Assembly (NCBI RefSeq): GCF_002735705.1
Contig: NZ_PDZL01000001.1
Span: 124,001-188,000 of the forward strand
Source: Janthinobacterium sp. BJB426
Lineage (GTDB): Bacteria > Pseudomonadota > Gammaproteobacteria > Burkholderiales > Burkholderiaceae_D
Direction of reading: 5' to 3'
DNA length: 64,000 nt
This document shows, in pieces, positions 56,249 to 64,000 of this stretch. Each line of letters opens with the position of its first letter. Position 1 is the stretch's first letter. The notes under the pieces are model-generated. The model saw only the letters and a program-made list of their open reading frames with translations. It had not been told where the DNA came from and did no database searches. The translations under genes were made by a program, and so were the position numbers.

Positions 56249-57055
56249 TTACTTAAGTACTGCTTTTATTGATTCAAGCCACATTGATGCCATTTTCTCT
56301 TGGCCACTTTGATTAAGATGGCAATTGTCAAATCTGTATTCATTTCCTAGTGAGTTATTGTTCGGCCCCGGATAACGTTTTAATTCAGACATGCCACCTA
56401 AAGCCAACTGTGCCGATTCAATATTTTGATCATAAATAGTACCGCAGCGTGAATGTACGGCGATTATCCAGCGTTCAATTGCAACCTTGCTGCTGACATA
56501 GTCAAGCACTGATCCAACTCGATTAACATATGCCGTCTGGTTCATCCCTAAATTCGAAGAACCTTGATGCCAAAAAGCGAGATTAAAGGTAATTCCTTGT
56601 TTCTGGATTAGCGCAATCGCATTGTTTAGCTTACTAAATGCTGCTCCACCAGTCTGCCAGTCTTCCACTTTACTACTACCTACACCAATTGGCATAAATA
56701 CCACTTTATGCGCAATACCTGCCTCGATAATTTTTTTCCCAAGCGGCATCCACATTGAACCTTTATTACAGTCAGCCCATTCAAATGGATCGCTGGCAGC
56801 CTTCATCGAGCCATCTTTAGCTATTTGAAATACGTTATTGACAGCGCCGTAAACATGTTCATTACAATTTGACGATATTGACTGTCCGACGACCAAAATT
56901 CGAAGTTCTGGTAATGGATCGGTAATGCCCGGGGAAATAGGCTTATCGGGGATACTGCTTACATCTCCGCCGCATGCTGCAACTGTCAGACTGAAAAACA
57001 ACAGAACAAGAAATTTAATCAGACGAAAATTTTCTATAATAGTAGTTATTTGCAT
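56249..57055 (-). CDS. SGNH/sialate-O-acetylesterase-like lipoprotein
   Basis: A 268-residue lipoprotein with lipobox VAAC (C28). Esterase motifs are visible: GQS with S59 in ILVVGQSISSNC, WHQG at 162-165, and DNCH with D243 and H246. These match the carbohydrate esterase / SASA pattern of nucleophile, oxyanion and Asp-His blocks. It may remove or move acyl groups on the polysaccharide at the periplasmic or outer surface. The ATG at 57055 gives a usual signal peptide; an in-frame ATG at 57085 would add ten residues. It lies downstream of the broken rfbD. Confidence 0.8.
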   Translation of the reverse strand: MQITTIIENFRLIKFLVLLFFSLTVAACGGDVSSIPDKPISPGITDPLPELRILVVGQSISSNCNEHVYGAVNNVFQIAKDGSMKAASDPFEWADCNKGSMWMPLGKKIIEAGIAHKVVFMPIGVGSSKVEDWQTGGAAFSKLNNAIALIQKQGITFNLAFWHQGSSNLGMNQTAYVNRVGSVLDYVSSKVAIERWIIAVHSRCGTIYDQNIESAQLALGGMSELKRYPGPNNNSLGNEYRFDNCHLNQSGQEKMASMWLESIKAVLK

Positions 57056-57269
57056 ATAATGTAAAAATATCACTGCCTCACACATACGAAATTATGTGGA
57101 AACTTGATGTTATTTGGTTTTGTGAAAACAATAGTTTAACCTATCGCTACTCAAAGGCTGCTCGAAAAATCAATTTTTTGGCGTCTTCATTTTGTTATAC
57201 TTTCGATTTTTTAGAAGGTCGATTTTTTAGGTCGTGGTTACTTGAAATCGCTTTAAGTTCTATCCGGAT

Positions 57270-57462
57270 TCAGTATTGGCACAGCCTCAAGGCTTCATGC
57301 CACTGAGGCAGACCGCAAAAAGTATCTATCAGGCGTTGTGAGGACAGCGCCGAATTGGTGGGACGTTCCGCCGGCACCGGATATTTTTTGGCCTCTATCG
57401 CATTCTAACGCGGTTTCTTATCCACTGACGCATGGGCCATGATCGCTTCGGTAAAACCAAAC
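57270..57462 (-). pseudogene. rfbD: rfbD 3' remnant (dTDP-4-dehydrorhamnose reductase C-terminus)
   Basis: On the minus strand, from the edge of the IS630 element to the stop at 57270-57272, the frame reads FTEAIMAHASVDKKPR, an in-frame TAG, then AIEAKKYPVPAERPTNSALS and SQRLIDTFCGLPQWHEALRL. The segment YPVPAERPTNSALSSQRL matches the conserved RfbD C-terminus (YPTPARRPxNSxLdxxrL). The frame opens at the element, with no start codon. The missing middle, roughly 200 residues, is not found in the window. Confidence 0.82.
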
Positions 57463-58530
57463 TAAGTAGTCAGACGAAATTTATTGTGAATGCAGTTCCG
57501 AAACCTTTCATCAAGGATTCCACCTCGCTCAGCAACTCGCTTCCGTTCAGTCCGGCGAAACGGCGCCAGAAGTACTTGGCCTGTTTCCACAGAATCTCGA
57601 TGCGATTCAGTTCCAGGCTGTAAGGGGGCAAGTAATACAGAAACAGCCCCTGTGCCATCCATTTCCGTCGGCATTTCTCGATCTGCGGCCCCTTGTGAAA
57701 TGACGCATTGTCCAGTACGACAATGCGCGGCACGGTATGTTTTTGTGCCGCGAGCTCGTCGAAGAAAGAGATCACGTCGTCGCGTACTGTCGGCCGACGT
57801 TGCGTTCGCCGTACAGCTTGTGGTCATGGCGCAGCGCTCCCAGGACATTGACGCGCTCGCCATGCGACAGCGGTTCCACGCCACGCGTCTGTCCAATCGG
57901 CGACCAACCCGACTGAATCGGCGGATTCGGGCTGAAACCGGACTCGTCATAAAACAGCAATTTGCACTGCCCGGCACGTGCCTGTTGATCCAACTCGCGG
58001 ATTATTCGTGCGGCCTTGCCGCAAGGTTCCAGCGGATGCTTTTTTTTAAACTGTAGCGGTAGCGCTTGTAGCTGAACTGCATCTCGTGCAGATATCGTCT
58101 TGCCGTTTCCTGGCTGATGGCTGGCAAACCTTCCGTTTGCGCCAAGGTTCGCAGCAGGCTGTTGGCGCTGCCCCCATCGGCTTGCGCCAATGCTCGTAGT
58201 GCCTCTTGTTGTTGATCTGTCCACTTGCGTTTGTGCCCGGTATGATGGCCTTCATATAGACCCATCAGCCCTTGCTTGTTCCAGCGTTGCCGCCATGCTT
58301 CAATGCTGTTCAGATGGACCTGGAATTCATTGGCCGTTTGCTGCAAAGTCAGTCCCTGGCTCAATCGAACTATCGCTTGGGCACGTATGCGTACACGTGG
58401 ATGCGGATGAAAAACACCCATGTCGCGCAATGTTTGCTGTTCAGCCTGTTGCAGTACCAGTAATTTCATCAAATCAACCCCTGCGTCGTTGCCTATCAGG
58501 CTTTGACAGGAAAAATTGACGAATTACTTA
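57463..58530 (-). mobile_element. IS630-family insertion sequence, inserted in rfbD
   Basis: About 1.07 kb. Both ends start TAAGTA when read inwards (57463 on the plus strand, 58530 on the minus strand), followed by partial similarity (AAATTTATT versus AATTTTTCC). The outer TA at each end fits the TA target duplication of IS630/Tc1 elements. Inside is one transposase region on the minus strand, broken by frameshifts. The left flank is the 3' end of rfbD and the right flank its 5' end, so the element replaced or accompanied the loss of the gene's middle. Confidence 0.85.
57470..58472 (-). pseudogene. IS630-family transposase, frameshifted
   Basis: The first segment (58472 to about 58040) encodes the helix-turn-helix part: RVRIRAQAIVRLSQGLTLQQ and WRQRWNKQGLMGLYEGHHTG. 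At 58040-58047 a run of eight A (minus strand) allows a -1 shift into the catalytic segment with LLFYDESGFSPNPPIQSGW (first catalytic D). A second break near 57790 fits loss of one base. The last segment has IVVLDNASFHKG (second D) and YLPPYSLELNRIEILWKQAKYF with the final glutamate. The A-run shift could be programmed; the second break cannot be, so the gene is probably dead. Confidence 0.82.
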
Positions 58531-58618
58531 GCGCGATGATTTCTCCCAAACCTTGCAGGCTGCGTTCCAGTTCGTAGCCGACCTGGCCGGTTTTTCCTGT
58601 AATTAAGATACGGCTCAT
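58531..58618 (-). pseudogene. rfbD: rfbD 5' remnant (dTDP-4-dehydrorhamnose reductase N-terminus)
   Basis: Starts with ATG at 58618 and encodes MSRILITGKTGQVGYELERS followed by LQGLGEIIA, the nucleotide-binding N-terminus of RfbD with GxxGQVG. After 29 codons it runs into the IS630 element. It lies 40 bases downstream of the rfbC stop, in the normal rfbBACD order. This piece cannot make an active reductase. Confidence 0.88.
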
Positions 58619-58658
58619 ATTTGTTCTCGTAAATCGTGGCGTGGTTGTATTACAGTGT

Positions 58659-59204
58659 TCAGGCGAAAACGTCGGCATTGGCCAGCAGTGTGCCGGCCTT
58701 GTCCTTGCCAGACAGTAACGGTTCGCCGTCCAGCGGCCAGTCGATACCGATCGCCGGGTCATTCCACAGGATGCTACGCTCGAACTCCGGTGCCCAATAG
58801 TCGGTGGTCTTGTACAGGAACTCTGCGCTGTCGCTGGTCACCACGAAACCGTGCGCAAAGCCTTCCGGTATCCATAGCTGGCGTTTGTTGGCCGCGGATA
58901 AGGTCACACCTACCCAGTGGCCAAACGTCGGCGAGCTCTTGCGCAGGTCGACGGCAACGTCGAAGACTTCGCCGGCCGTCACGCGTACCAGCTTGCCTTG
59001 TGGCTGCTGTATCTGGTAGTGCAAGCCGCGCAACACGCCCTTGGCCGACTTGGAGTGATTGTCCTGTACGAAATCGCGCGTGACGCCGGTCAGTTCGGCA
59101 AAGCGCTTCTGGTTAAAGCTTTCGTAGAAAAAGCCGCGATCATCGCCAAATACGGTTGGCTCGAGGATCAGGACATCAGGTATGGCGGTGATTTGAATCT
59201 GCAT
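58659..59204 (-). CDS. rfbC: dTDP-4-dehydrorhamnose 3,5-epimerase
   Basis: Cupin-fold epimerase of dTDP-rhamnose synthesis. The 181 residues are normal. Family landmarks are IPDVLILEPTVFGDDRGFFYESFN, FVQDNHSKSAKGVLRGLHYQ with the catalytic histidine, GEVFDVAVDLRKSSPTFG, IPEGFAHGFVVTSDSAEFLY and RSILWNDPAIGIDWP. It follows rfbA by 24 bases and precedes the broken rfbD. Confidence 0.95.
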   Translation of the reverse strand: MQIQITAIPDVLILEPTVFGDDRGFFYESFNQKRFAELTGVTRDFVQDNHSKSAKGVLRGLHYQIQQPQGKLVRVTAGEVFDVAVDLRKSSPTFGHWVGVTLSAANKRQLWIPEGFAHGFVVTSDSAEFLYKTTDYWAPEFERSILWNDPAIGIDWPLDGEPLLSGKDKAGTLLANADVFA

Positions 59205-59228
59205 GGTGTGAAATGAGCCGTTCAGGCG

Positions 59229-60122
59229 TTAGTATATTTTTTCTTCGAGCAAGCGCAGCAGGTATTGGCCGTAAGCGTTCTTTTTCAAGGGTTGTGCCAA
59301 TGCCTCGAGTTTGGCCGCGTCGATGTAGCCGCGACGGTAGGCGATTTCCTCTGGGCAGGCAACCTTCAAGCCCTGGCGGTTCTCGATGGTGGCGATGAAT
59401 TGGCCCGCTTCGAGCAGGGATTCATGCGTGCCGGTATCGAGCCAGGCCATGCCACGGCCCATCAGTTCGACGTTCAACTGTCCGCGCTCCAGATAGGTGC
59501 GGTTGACATCCGTAATTTCCAGCTCGCCACGTGGTGACGGAGCGATGCCGGCGGCGATATCGCACACCTGGCTGTCGTAGAAATACAGGCCGGTGACGGC
59601 ATAGTTTGATTTTGGTTTGAGCGGTTTTTCTTCGATGCTGACGGCGCGCCGCTGTGCGTCGAAGTCGACGACGCCATAGCGTTCCGGATCGTGCACGTGA
59701 TAGGCGAACACGGTCGAGCCGCTGGTGCGTGCCGAAGCTTCGCGCAACTGTGTTTCAAAGTCATGACCGTAATAGATGTTGTCACCCAGAATCAGTGCCG
59801 ATGGTGCATCGCCGACAAACTCTTTGCCAATGATGAATGCCTGTGCCAGGCCATCCGGGCTGGGCTGCACGGCATAAGTCAGGCTGATACCCCACTGGCT
59901 GCCGTCACCCAGCAATTCCTGGAAGCGTGGCGTATCTTGTGGCGTGGAAATGATCAGGATGTCGCGTATGCCGGCCAGCATCAGGGTGGTCAGCGGATAG
60001 TAGATCATCGGCTTGTCATATATGGGTAGCAACTGCTTCGATACGGCCATGGTGACGGGGTACAGGCGCGTGCCGGAGCCACCAGCGAGGATGATGCCCT
60101 TGCGTTCGATGGTGGTTCCCAT
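59229..60122 (-). CDS. rfbA: Glucose-1-phosphate thymidylyltransferase
   Basis: Makes dTDP-glucose from dTTP and glucose-1-phosphate. The 297-residue protein has the signature [51 protein letters not shown] with the metal-binding aspartate, and [24 protein letters not shown] and [16 protein letters not shown] segments. Its ATG overlaps the rfbB stop by one base (TAATG). A longer in-frame reading exists but extends into rfbB and lacks homology. Confidence 0.95.
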   Translation of the reverse strand: MGTTIERKGIILAGGSGTRLYPVTMAVSKQLLPIYDKPMIYYPLTTLMLAGIRDILIISTPQDTPRFQELLGDGSQWGISLTYAVQPSPDGLAQAFIIGKEFVGDAPSALILGDNIYYGHDFETQLREASARTSGSTVFAYHVHDPERYGVVDFDAQRRAVSIEEKPLKPKSNYAVTGLYFYDSQVCDIAAGIAPSPRGELEITDVNRTYLERGQLNVELMGRGMAWLDTGTHESLLEAGQFIATIENRQGLKVACPEEIAYRRGYIDAAKLEALAQPLKKNAYGQYLLRLLEEKIY

Positions 60123-61201
60123 TATTGCTGCTCCTGGGCCGTATCGCGTGCCGCGTAGTTTTTCTCTACCCACTTCAGGTAGTCGCCCGACTGGACATCG
60201 CGTACCCATGCCTGGTTGTCCAGGTACCACTGGACCGTCTTGCGGATGCCGGTGGCGAAGGTTTCGGCCGGTTTCCAGCCCAGTTCACGCTCGATCTTGC
60301 GCGCGTCGATGGCATAGCGGCGGTCGTGACCAGGGCGATCCTGCACATAGGTGATTTGGTCGCGATAGCTGCCGGACACTTTCGGGTCCAGCGTGTCGAG
60401 GATATCGCACAGGGTGTGGACGACTTCCAGGTTGGCCATTTCATTCCAGCCGCCCACGTTGTAGACCTCGCCCAGACGTCCCGCTTCCAGGACGCGGCGA
60501 ATCGCCGAGCAATGGTCGCCTACGTACAGCCAGTCGCGCACTTGCATGCCATCGCCATAGATAGGCAGGGCTTTGCCGGCACGGGCATTGCTGATGATGA
60601 GCGGAATCAGTTTTTCAGGGAAATGGAAGGAGCCATAGTTGTTCGAGCAGTTGGTCGTCAGCACCGGCATGCCGTAGGTATGGAAATACGCGCGCACCAG
60701 ATGATCGGACGCCGCTTTCGATGCCGAGTAGGGGCTGTTTGGCGCATACGGTGTTGTTTCCGTGAATGGCGGGTCATTCGGTTTCAGGGTGCCATATACC
60801 TCGTCGGTCGAGACGTGCAGGAAGCGGAAGCCGTCCTTGGCTTCGCCTGTCAGGCCGGACCAGTAAGCGCGCGCCGCTTCGAGCAGGCTGAAGGTGCCGT
60901 TGACGTTGGTCGAAATGAATTCGCCGGGGCTATGGATCGAACGATCGACATGGCTCTCTGCGGCAAAATGCACGATGGCGCGTGGCTGGTATTCTGCCAG
61001 CAGGCGGGAGATATGGGCGGTGTCACAAATATCGCCGCGTACAAAGATATGCCGAGGGTCTTGCTCCAGGCTTGCCAGATTGCTGAGATTGCCAGCATAG
61101 GTCAGTTTGTCAAAATTGATCACAGGCTCATCGTTGAGCGCCAGCCAGTCGCGTACAAAATTGGAACCGATGAAGCCGGCGCCGCCAGTCACTAAAATCA
61201 T
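60122..61201 (-). CDS. rfbB: dTDP-glucose 4,6-dehydratase
   Basis: NAD-dependent dehydratase giving dTDP-4-keto-6-deoxyglucose. The 359 residues fit. Landmarks are [50 protein letters not shown] with the active-site [18 protein letters not shown] with YxxxK, and [18 protein letters not shown]. The start at 61201 has AAGGA upstream. It leads rfbBAC on the minus strand. Confidence 0.96.
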   Translation of the reverse strand: MILVTGGAGFIGSNFVRDWLALNDEPVINFDKLTYAGNLSNLASLEQDPRHIFVRGDICDTAHISRLLAEYQPRAIVHFAAESHVDRSIHSPGEFISTNVNGTFSLLEAARAYWSGLTGEAKDGFRFLHVSTDEVYGTLKPNDPPFTETTPYAPNSPYSASKAASDHLVRAYFHTYGMPVLTTNCSNNYGSFHFPEKLIPLIISNARAGKALPIYGDGMQVRDWLYVGDHCSAIRRVLEAGRLGEVYNVGGWNEMANLEVVHTLCDILDTLDPKVSGSYRDQITYVQDRPGHDRRYAIDARKIERELGWKPAETFATGIRKTVQWYLDNQAWVRDVQSGDYLKWVEKNYAARDTAQEQQ

Positions 61202-61309
61202 GCTGTTATCCTTTTTCTGGAATATTGCCACAATGCCCCCTCGACAAATTGTCTTGAGCGCGAGGGAAATTAAATATTCTTAAATGCAACTATTAACTTA
61301 ATAACGTTA

Positions 61310-62773
61310 CTAATATGCGCCATCTTTCTTGAAAATGACTTTAACCGTTTTCAGTAGAATAACAATGTCATTGAATAAAGACCAGTTCTTGACATACCAT
61401 GCATCCAGATAAACGCGCGTATCATAGCTGACGTCGTTCCTGCCGCTGACTTGCCATAGGCCCGTGACACCGGGTTTCGCTTCCAGGTAATAGTCTACCT
61501 GGGGGCCGTAGCGCTCCAGTTCCGCATCAACAACCGGGCGCGGCCCGACGAGGCTCATTTCACCTTTCAGTACGTTCCATAGTTGCGGCAATTCATCGAG
61601 GCTGGTCCGGCGCAAGAACTGGCCGATCGAGGTGATGCGCGGATCGTTCTTCAGTTTGAAATCACGGTCCCATTCGGCACGGGCTTCAGGATTGCGCTCC
61701 AGTAACTCCTTAAGCAAGACATCGGCGTTCACGGCCATGGTGCGGAACTTGTAGCAGAGAAAATGCTTGCCATTCTGACCCACGCGTTTGTGGCCGTAGA
61801 AGATGGGACGGCCCGATGCCATGACCTTGGCCGCGATCCACAGCAAGATAGGGGCGCCGACGATCAGCACGCAGATCGAAGCCGCCAGATCAAAGCAGCG
61901 CTTAATCAGTTGCAAGCCTGGTCGCGCCAAGTTGTTGCGCATGGTTAGCAGTAAGACTTCATGTGCAAAGAAATGATTGACCTCCATACCGTACAAGGGT
62001 AGCCCGCGTACGGCTGGTACAACTTGCATATTGGCAACGCAACGGCTGACTTGCTGGATCATGCCCTGATAAGTGTCGATGCCGCCTTGCTCCAGGGCGA
62101 CAACCGTATGCGGGTCGCCCAGCAACTTGAGCGTTTGTTCCGGGTTCTCACCTAGCTGAATGCAGGGCACGGCTTGCTTGCTGCGGTTCACATAATGTTG
62201 TTCGAGGCGGTCTTGGCCATCCGGTATCAGGAACGCAATCAGGCGATAGCCCATCAACGCTTCCTCATCGAAGGCGCGCGCTGTTTGCAAGGCATTGTCA
62301 CCGCAACCGATGATGACCATGGGGCGTATCCAGCCACCCGCTTTCATCAGCAGGTATTTGACCATCCCACGCAGCAGCAAGACACAGCACGGCACCAGTA
62401 GCCAGGTCGCCAACAGTGCCTCGCGCGAGGAGTCGCGCTTGTCGAGGAAGACCAGGGCAGCATCGATCAGACCCATGACCATGGAAACCTTCAGCAGTTC
62501 CTTGATTTCATTCGAGTAAGGACGGCGTTTGGCATGATGCCCCTTCAGCTTGAAGACCGCCAGAGTGACCACGGATAGCAGGCTGTAACTGAGCAGGCGC
62601 GAACTATCCAGCCCGAAGCTGTTCAAATCGCTGGCATCGAGCGTCCATTTGCCCGCAAACCAGAATGCCATGAACAGGGCAAGCGCGTCGGCAAAGGCGA
62701 GAAAATATTTTTCTGCCCTGCTGCTGCAATACCATTTTACTTCTTGTACAAAGATGCCTTCGATTGGTTTCAT
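61310..62773 (-). CDS. Undecaprenyl-phosphate hexose-1-phosphate transferase (WcaJ/WbaP type)
   Basis: Starts repeat-unit synthesis by moving a sugar-1-phosphate, usually glucose or galactose, to undecaprenyl phosphate. The 487-residue membrane protein has four N-terminal transmembrane segments, a CoA-binding-like middle domain (MVIIGCGDNALQTARAF), a fifth membrane segment (CFDLAASICVLIVGAPILLW) and the catalytic C-terminus: KRVGQNGKHFLCYKFRTM, LRRTSLDELPQLWNVLKGEM and VGPRPVVDAELERYG with the DE pair and PRP. It lies between manC and rfbB on the same strand. Confidence 0.9.
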   Translation of the reverse strand: MKPIEGIFVQEVKWYCSSRAEKYFLAFADALALFMAFWFAGKWTLDASDLNSFGLDSSRLLSYSLLSVVTLAVFKLKGHHAKRRPYSNEIKELLKVSMVMGLIDAALVFLDKRDSSREALLATWLLVPCCVLLLRGMVKYLLMKAGGWIRPMVIIGCGDNALQTARAFDEEALMGYRLIAFLIPDGQDRLEQHYVNRSKQAVPCIQLGENPEQTLKLLGDPHTVVALEQGGIDTYQGMIQQVSRCVANMQVVPAVRGLPLYGMEVNHFFAHEVLLLTMRNNLARPGLQLIKRCFDLAASICVLIVGAPILLWIAAKVMASGRPIFYGHKRVGQNGKHFLCYKFRTMAVNADVLLKELLERNPEARAEWDRDFKLKNDPRITSIGQFLRRTSLDELPQLWNVLKGEMSLVGPRPVVDAELERYGPQVDYYLEAKPGVTGLWQVSGRNDVSYDTRVYLDAWYVKNWSLFNDIVILLKTVKVIFKKDGAY

Positions 62774-62849
62774 GATACTTGCTAAACCTTATAAACTTCA
62801 GTGTGAATTTTTGCGGTGCCGCATGCGTGGTGAGGACATATTTGCTTGG

Positions 62850-64000
62850 TCAAACGCGGCCGTAGCGGTCTTCAAAGCGGACAATATCGTCTTCCCCAAG
62901 GTAGCTGCCCGATTGAATCTCAATCAATTCCAGCGGTAGCTTGCCCGGGTTGGCCAAGGAGTGGACGACGCCGAGGGGAATATACGTGGACTGGTTCTCG
63001 GTCAGCAAATATTCCTTGTCGCCATTGGTGATCTGCGCCGTGCCGGAGACCACGATCCAGTGCTCGGCGCGGTGGTGATGCATTTGCAATGACAGCTTGG
63101 CGCCTGGCTTGACAGTGATCCGCTTGACCTGGAAACGTTCGCCATTGCCGATGGAATCATATGAACCCCACGGACGGAAGACTTCGCGGTGCATGGTGGC
63201 CTCGGGACGCTCCCTGGCGATCAACTGCGCAACCAAGGTTTTTGTTTGTTGTGCCTGATCCGCATCCATGACCAGCACGGCATCGGCCGTTTCCACGATC
63301 ACGGTATTGCGCATGCCGATGGCGGTAACCAGGCGGCTGGTACTGTGCACCAGGCAATCGTTGCAATCCTGAATCAGCACATCGCCATGGGCGCTATTGC
63401 TATCGGCATCCTTTTCCGCCACCTCAAGTACGGCTTTCCAGGAGCCGATATCATTCCAGCCCGCATCGAGGGCGATGGTAGCGGCATGGCTGGTGCGTTC
63501 CATGACCGCATAGTCGATGGCGATGTCGGGACTGGCGGCGTAGGCATCCTTGTCCAGGCGAATGAAGTCGAGGTCGCTCTTTGCGGCAATGATGGCAGCG
63601 CGGCACGCTGCCAGGACGGCGGGCTGAAAGCGTTCCAGCTCTTCCAGGTAGCGGCTGGCGCGGAACAGGAACATGCCGCTGTTCCAGAAGTAATCTCCGT
63701 TGGCGATATATTGTTCTGCAAGCTCCAGGGCCGGCTTTTCCACGAATTCAAGTACGCGTCGGACTTGCCCGTTTGCAGCGCCCTCGGCGCGAATATAGCC
63801 GTATCCTGTTTCTGGACCCGTTGGCGTGATGCCGAACGTCAGCAAATTCCCTGCCTCTGCAGCAGTACGCGCCAGCGCGACGGTCCGATGGAACGCCGGG
63901 GTATCCAGAATGACGTGGTCCGATGGCAGCACCAGCAGGAGCGGATCTTCGCCGTTCTCCATCGCATGCAAGGCGGCTGAGGCGATCGCCGGCGCCGTAT
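62850..64000 (-). CDS. manC: Mannose-1-phosphate guanylyltransferase / mannose-6-phosphate isomerase (5' end outside window)
   Basis: Makes GDP-mannose, and probably also isomerises fructose-6-phosphate. The frame is open through the right edge of the window, so the N-terminal GTP-binding signature is not seen. Visible are LLVLPSDHVI, VLEFVEKPALELAEQYI, YFWNSGMFLF, and after a linker the cupin domain with VKRITVKPGAKLSLQMHHHR, AEHWIVVSGTAQIT and IPLGVVHSLANPGK. The 62774-62849 gap separates it from the transferase gene. GDP-mannose could enter the repeat unit directly or as a derivative. Confidence 0.92.
   Translation of the reverse strand, partial: TAPAIASAALHAMENGEDPLLLVLPSDHVILDTPAFHRTVALARTAAEAGNLLTFGITPTGPETGYGYIRAEGAANGQVRRVLEFVEKPALELAEQYIANGDYFWNSGMFLFRASRYLEELERFQPAVLAACRAAIIAAKSDLDFIRLDKDAYAASPDIAIDYAVMERTSHAATIALDAGWNDIGSWKAVLEVAEKDADSNSAHGDVLIQDCNDCLVHSTSRLVTAIGMRNTVIVETADAVLVMDADQAQQTKTLVAQLIARERPEATMHREVFRPWGSYDSIGNGERFQVKRITVKPGAKLSLQMHHHRAEHWIVVSGTAQITNGDKEYLLTENQSTYIPLGVVHSLANPGKLPLELIEIQSGSYLGEDDIVRFEDRYGRV

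Noticed and set aside
57094..57306. Short open frame (70 codons) on the plus strand
   Set aside because: It partly overlaps the rfbD remnant on the other strand, has no recognisable motif and no ribosome binding site.
57772..57800. Second break in the IS630 transposase as programmed frameshift
   Set aside because: No slippery run is present there; a simple one-base loss explains the break better.

Overview
The window looks like a chromosomal segment of a beta-proteobacterium of the order Burkholderiales, most likely Oxalobacteraceae (Janthinobacterium, Duganella or Massilia type). The basis is the GC-rich coding style of the flanking core genes and the order of familiar blocks: fur divergent from bamE followed by dapB; leuS-lptE-holA-proA; and a glutaryl-CoA dehydrogenase / CoA-transferase pair divergent from a LysR regulator. 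No database search was possible. Assignments rest on motifs, lengths and gene order read from the sequence.

Positions 1-28.4 kb are core and metabolic genes: the end of an enoyl-CoA hydratase-type gene with mmsB (valine catabolism), two tandem repeat lipoproteins, a HAD hydrolase, hrcA, fur, bamE, dapB, a barstar-like gene, the glutarate pair with its LysR regulator, an AraC/VOC pair, leuS-lptE-holA-proA, a HemJ/CopD-type membrane protein, a DsbA-fold isomerase, an RNA methyltransferase and a Bcr-type exporter. A signalling operon follows: an HDOD-GAF histidine kinase, a REC-PAS-GGDEF-EAL regulator and a Sel1-repeat protein. A DUF4197 protein closes this part.

Positions 28.7-64 kb form a large surface-polysaccharide locus. 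It opens with a YjbH-like outer-membrane protein fused to a PAP2 phosphatase, a polysaccharide export (OPX/SLBB) protein and a Wzz-type co-polymerase. A rightward sugar cassette (35.1-44.9 kb) contains rfbF-rfbG-rfbH, which make a CDP-3,6-dideoxy-4-ketohexose. These are followed by an HpcH/HpaI aldolase, a thiamine-diphosphate enzyme, a reductase, an acylating acetaldehyde dehydrogenase, a 4-hydroxy-2-oxovalerate aldolase and a second reductase, with start/stop overlaps at four of these junctions. My reading is that the cassette makes a C4-branched higher sugar of the yersiniose/erwiniose type, with the C4 branch donor built from acetyl-CoA and pyruvate. This is the most interesting candidate system here. 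AT-rich genes for a flippase, a Wzy polymerase, four glycosyltransferases and a hexapeptide acyltransferase follow (45.7-53.4 kb).

The right part is transcribed leftwards: manC (cut by the window end), an initiating sugar-phosphate transferase, rfbB-rfbA-rfbC, a destroyed rfbD, and a three-gene set of SGNH lipoprotein, acyltransferase-3 and a second SGNH-like protein that has lost its catalytic residues. Two degenerate insertion sequences mark this side: an IS481-type transposase pseudogene where the two opposing operons meet (53.5-54.5 kb), and an IS630-type element (57.46-58.53 kb) lying between the two ends of rfbD, whose middle is missing. No tRNA, rRNA or CRISPR array was seen.
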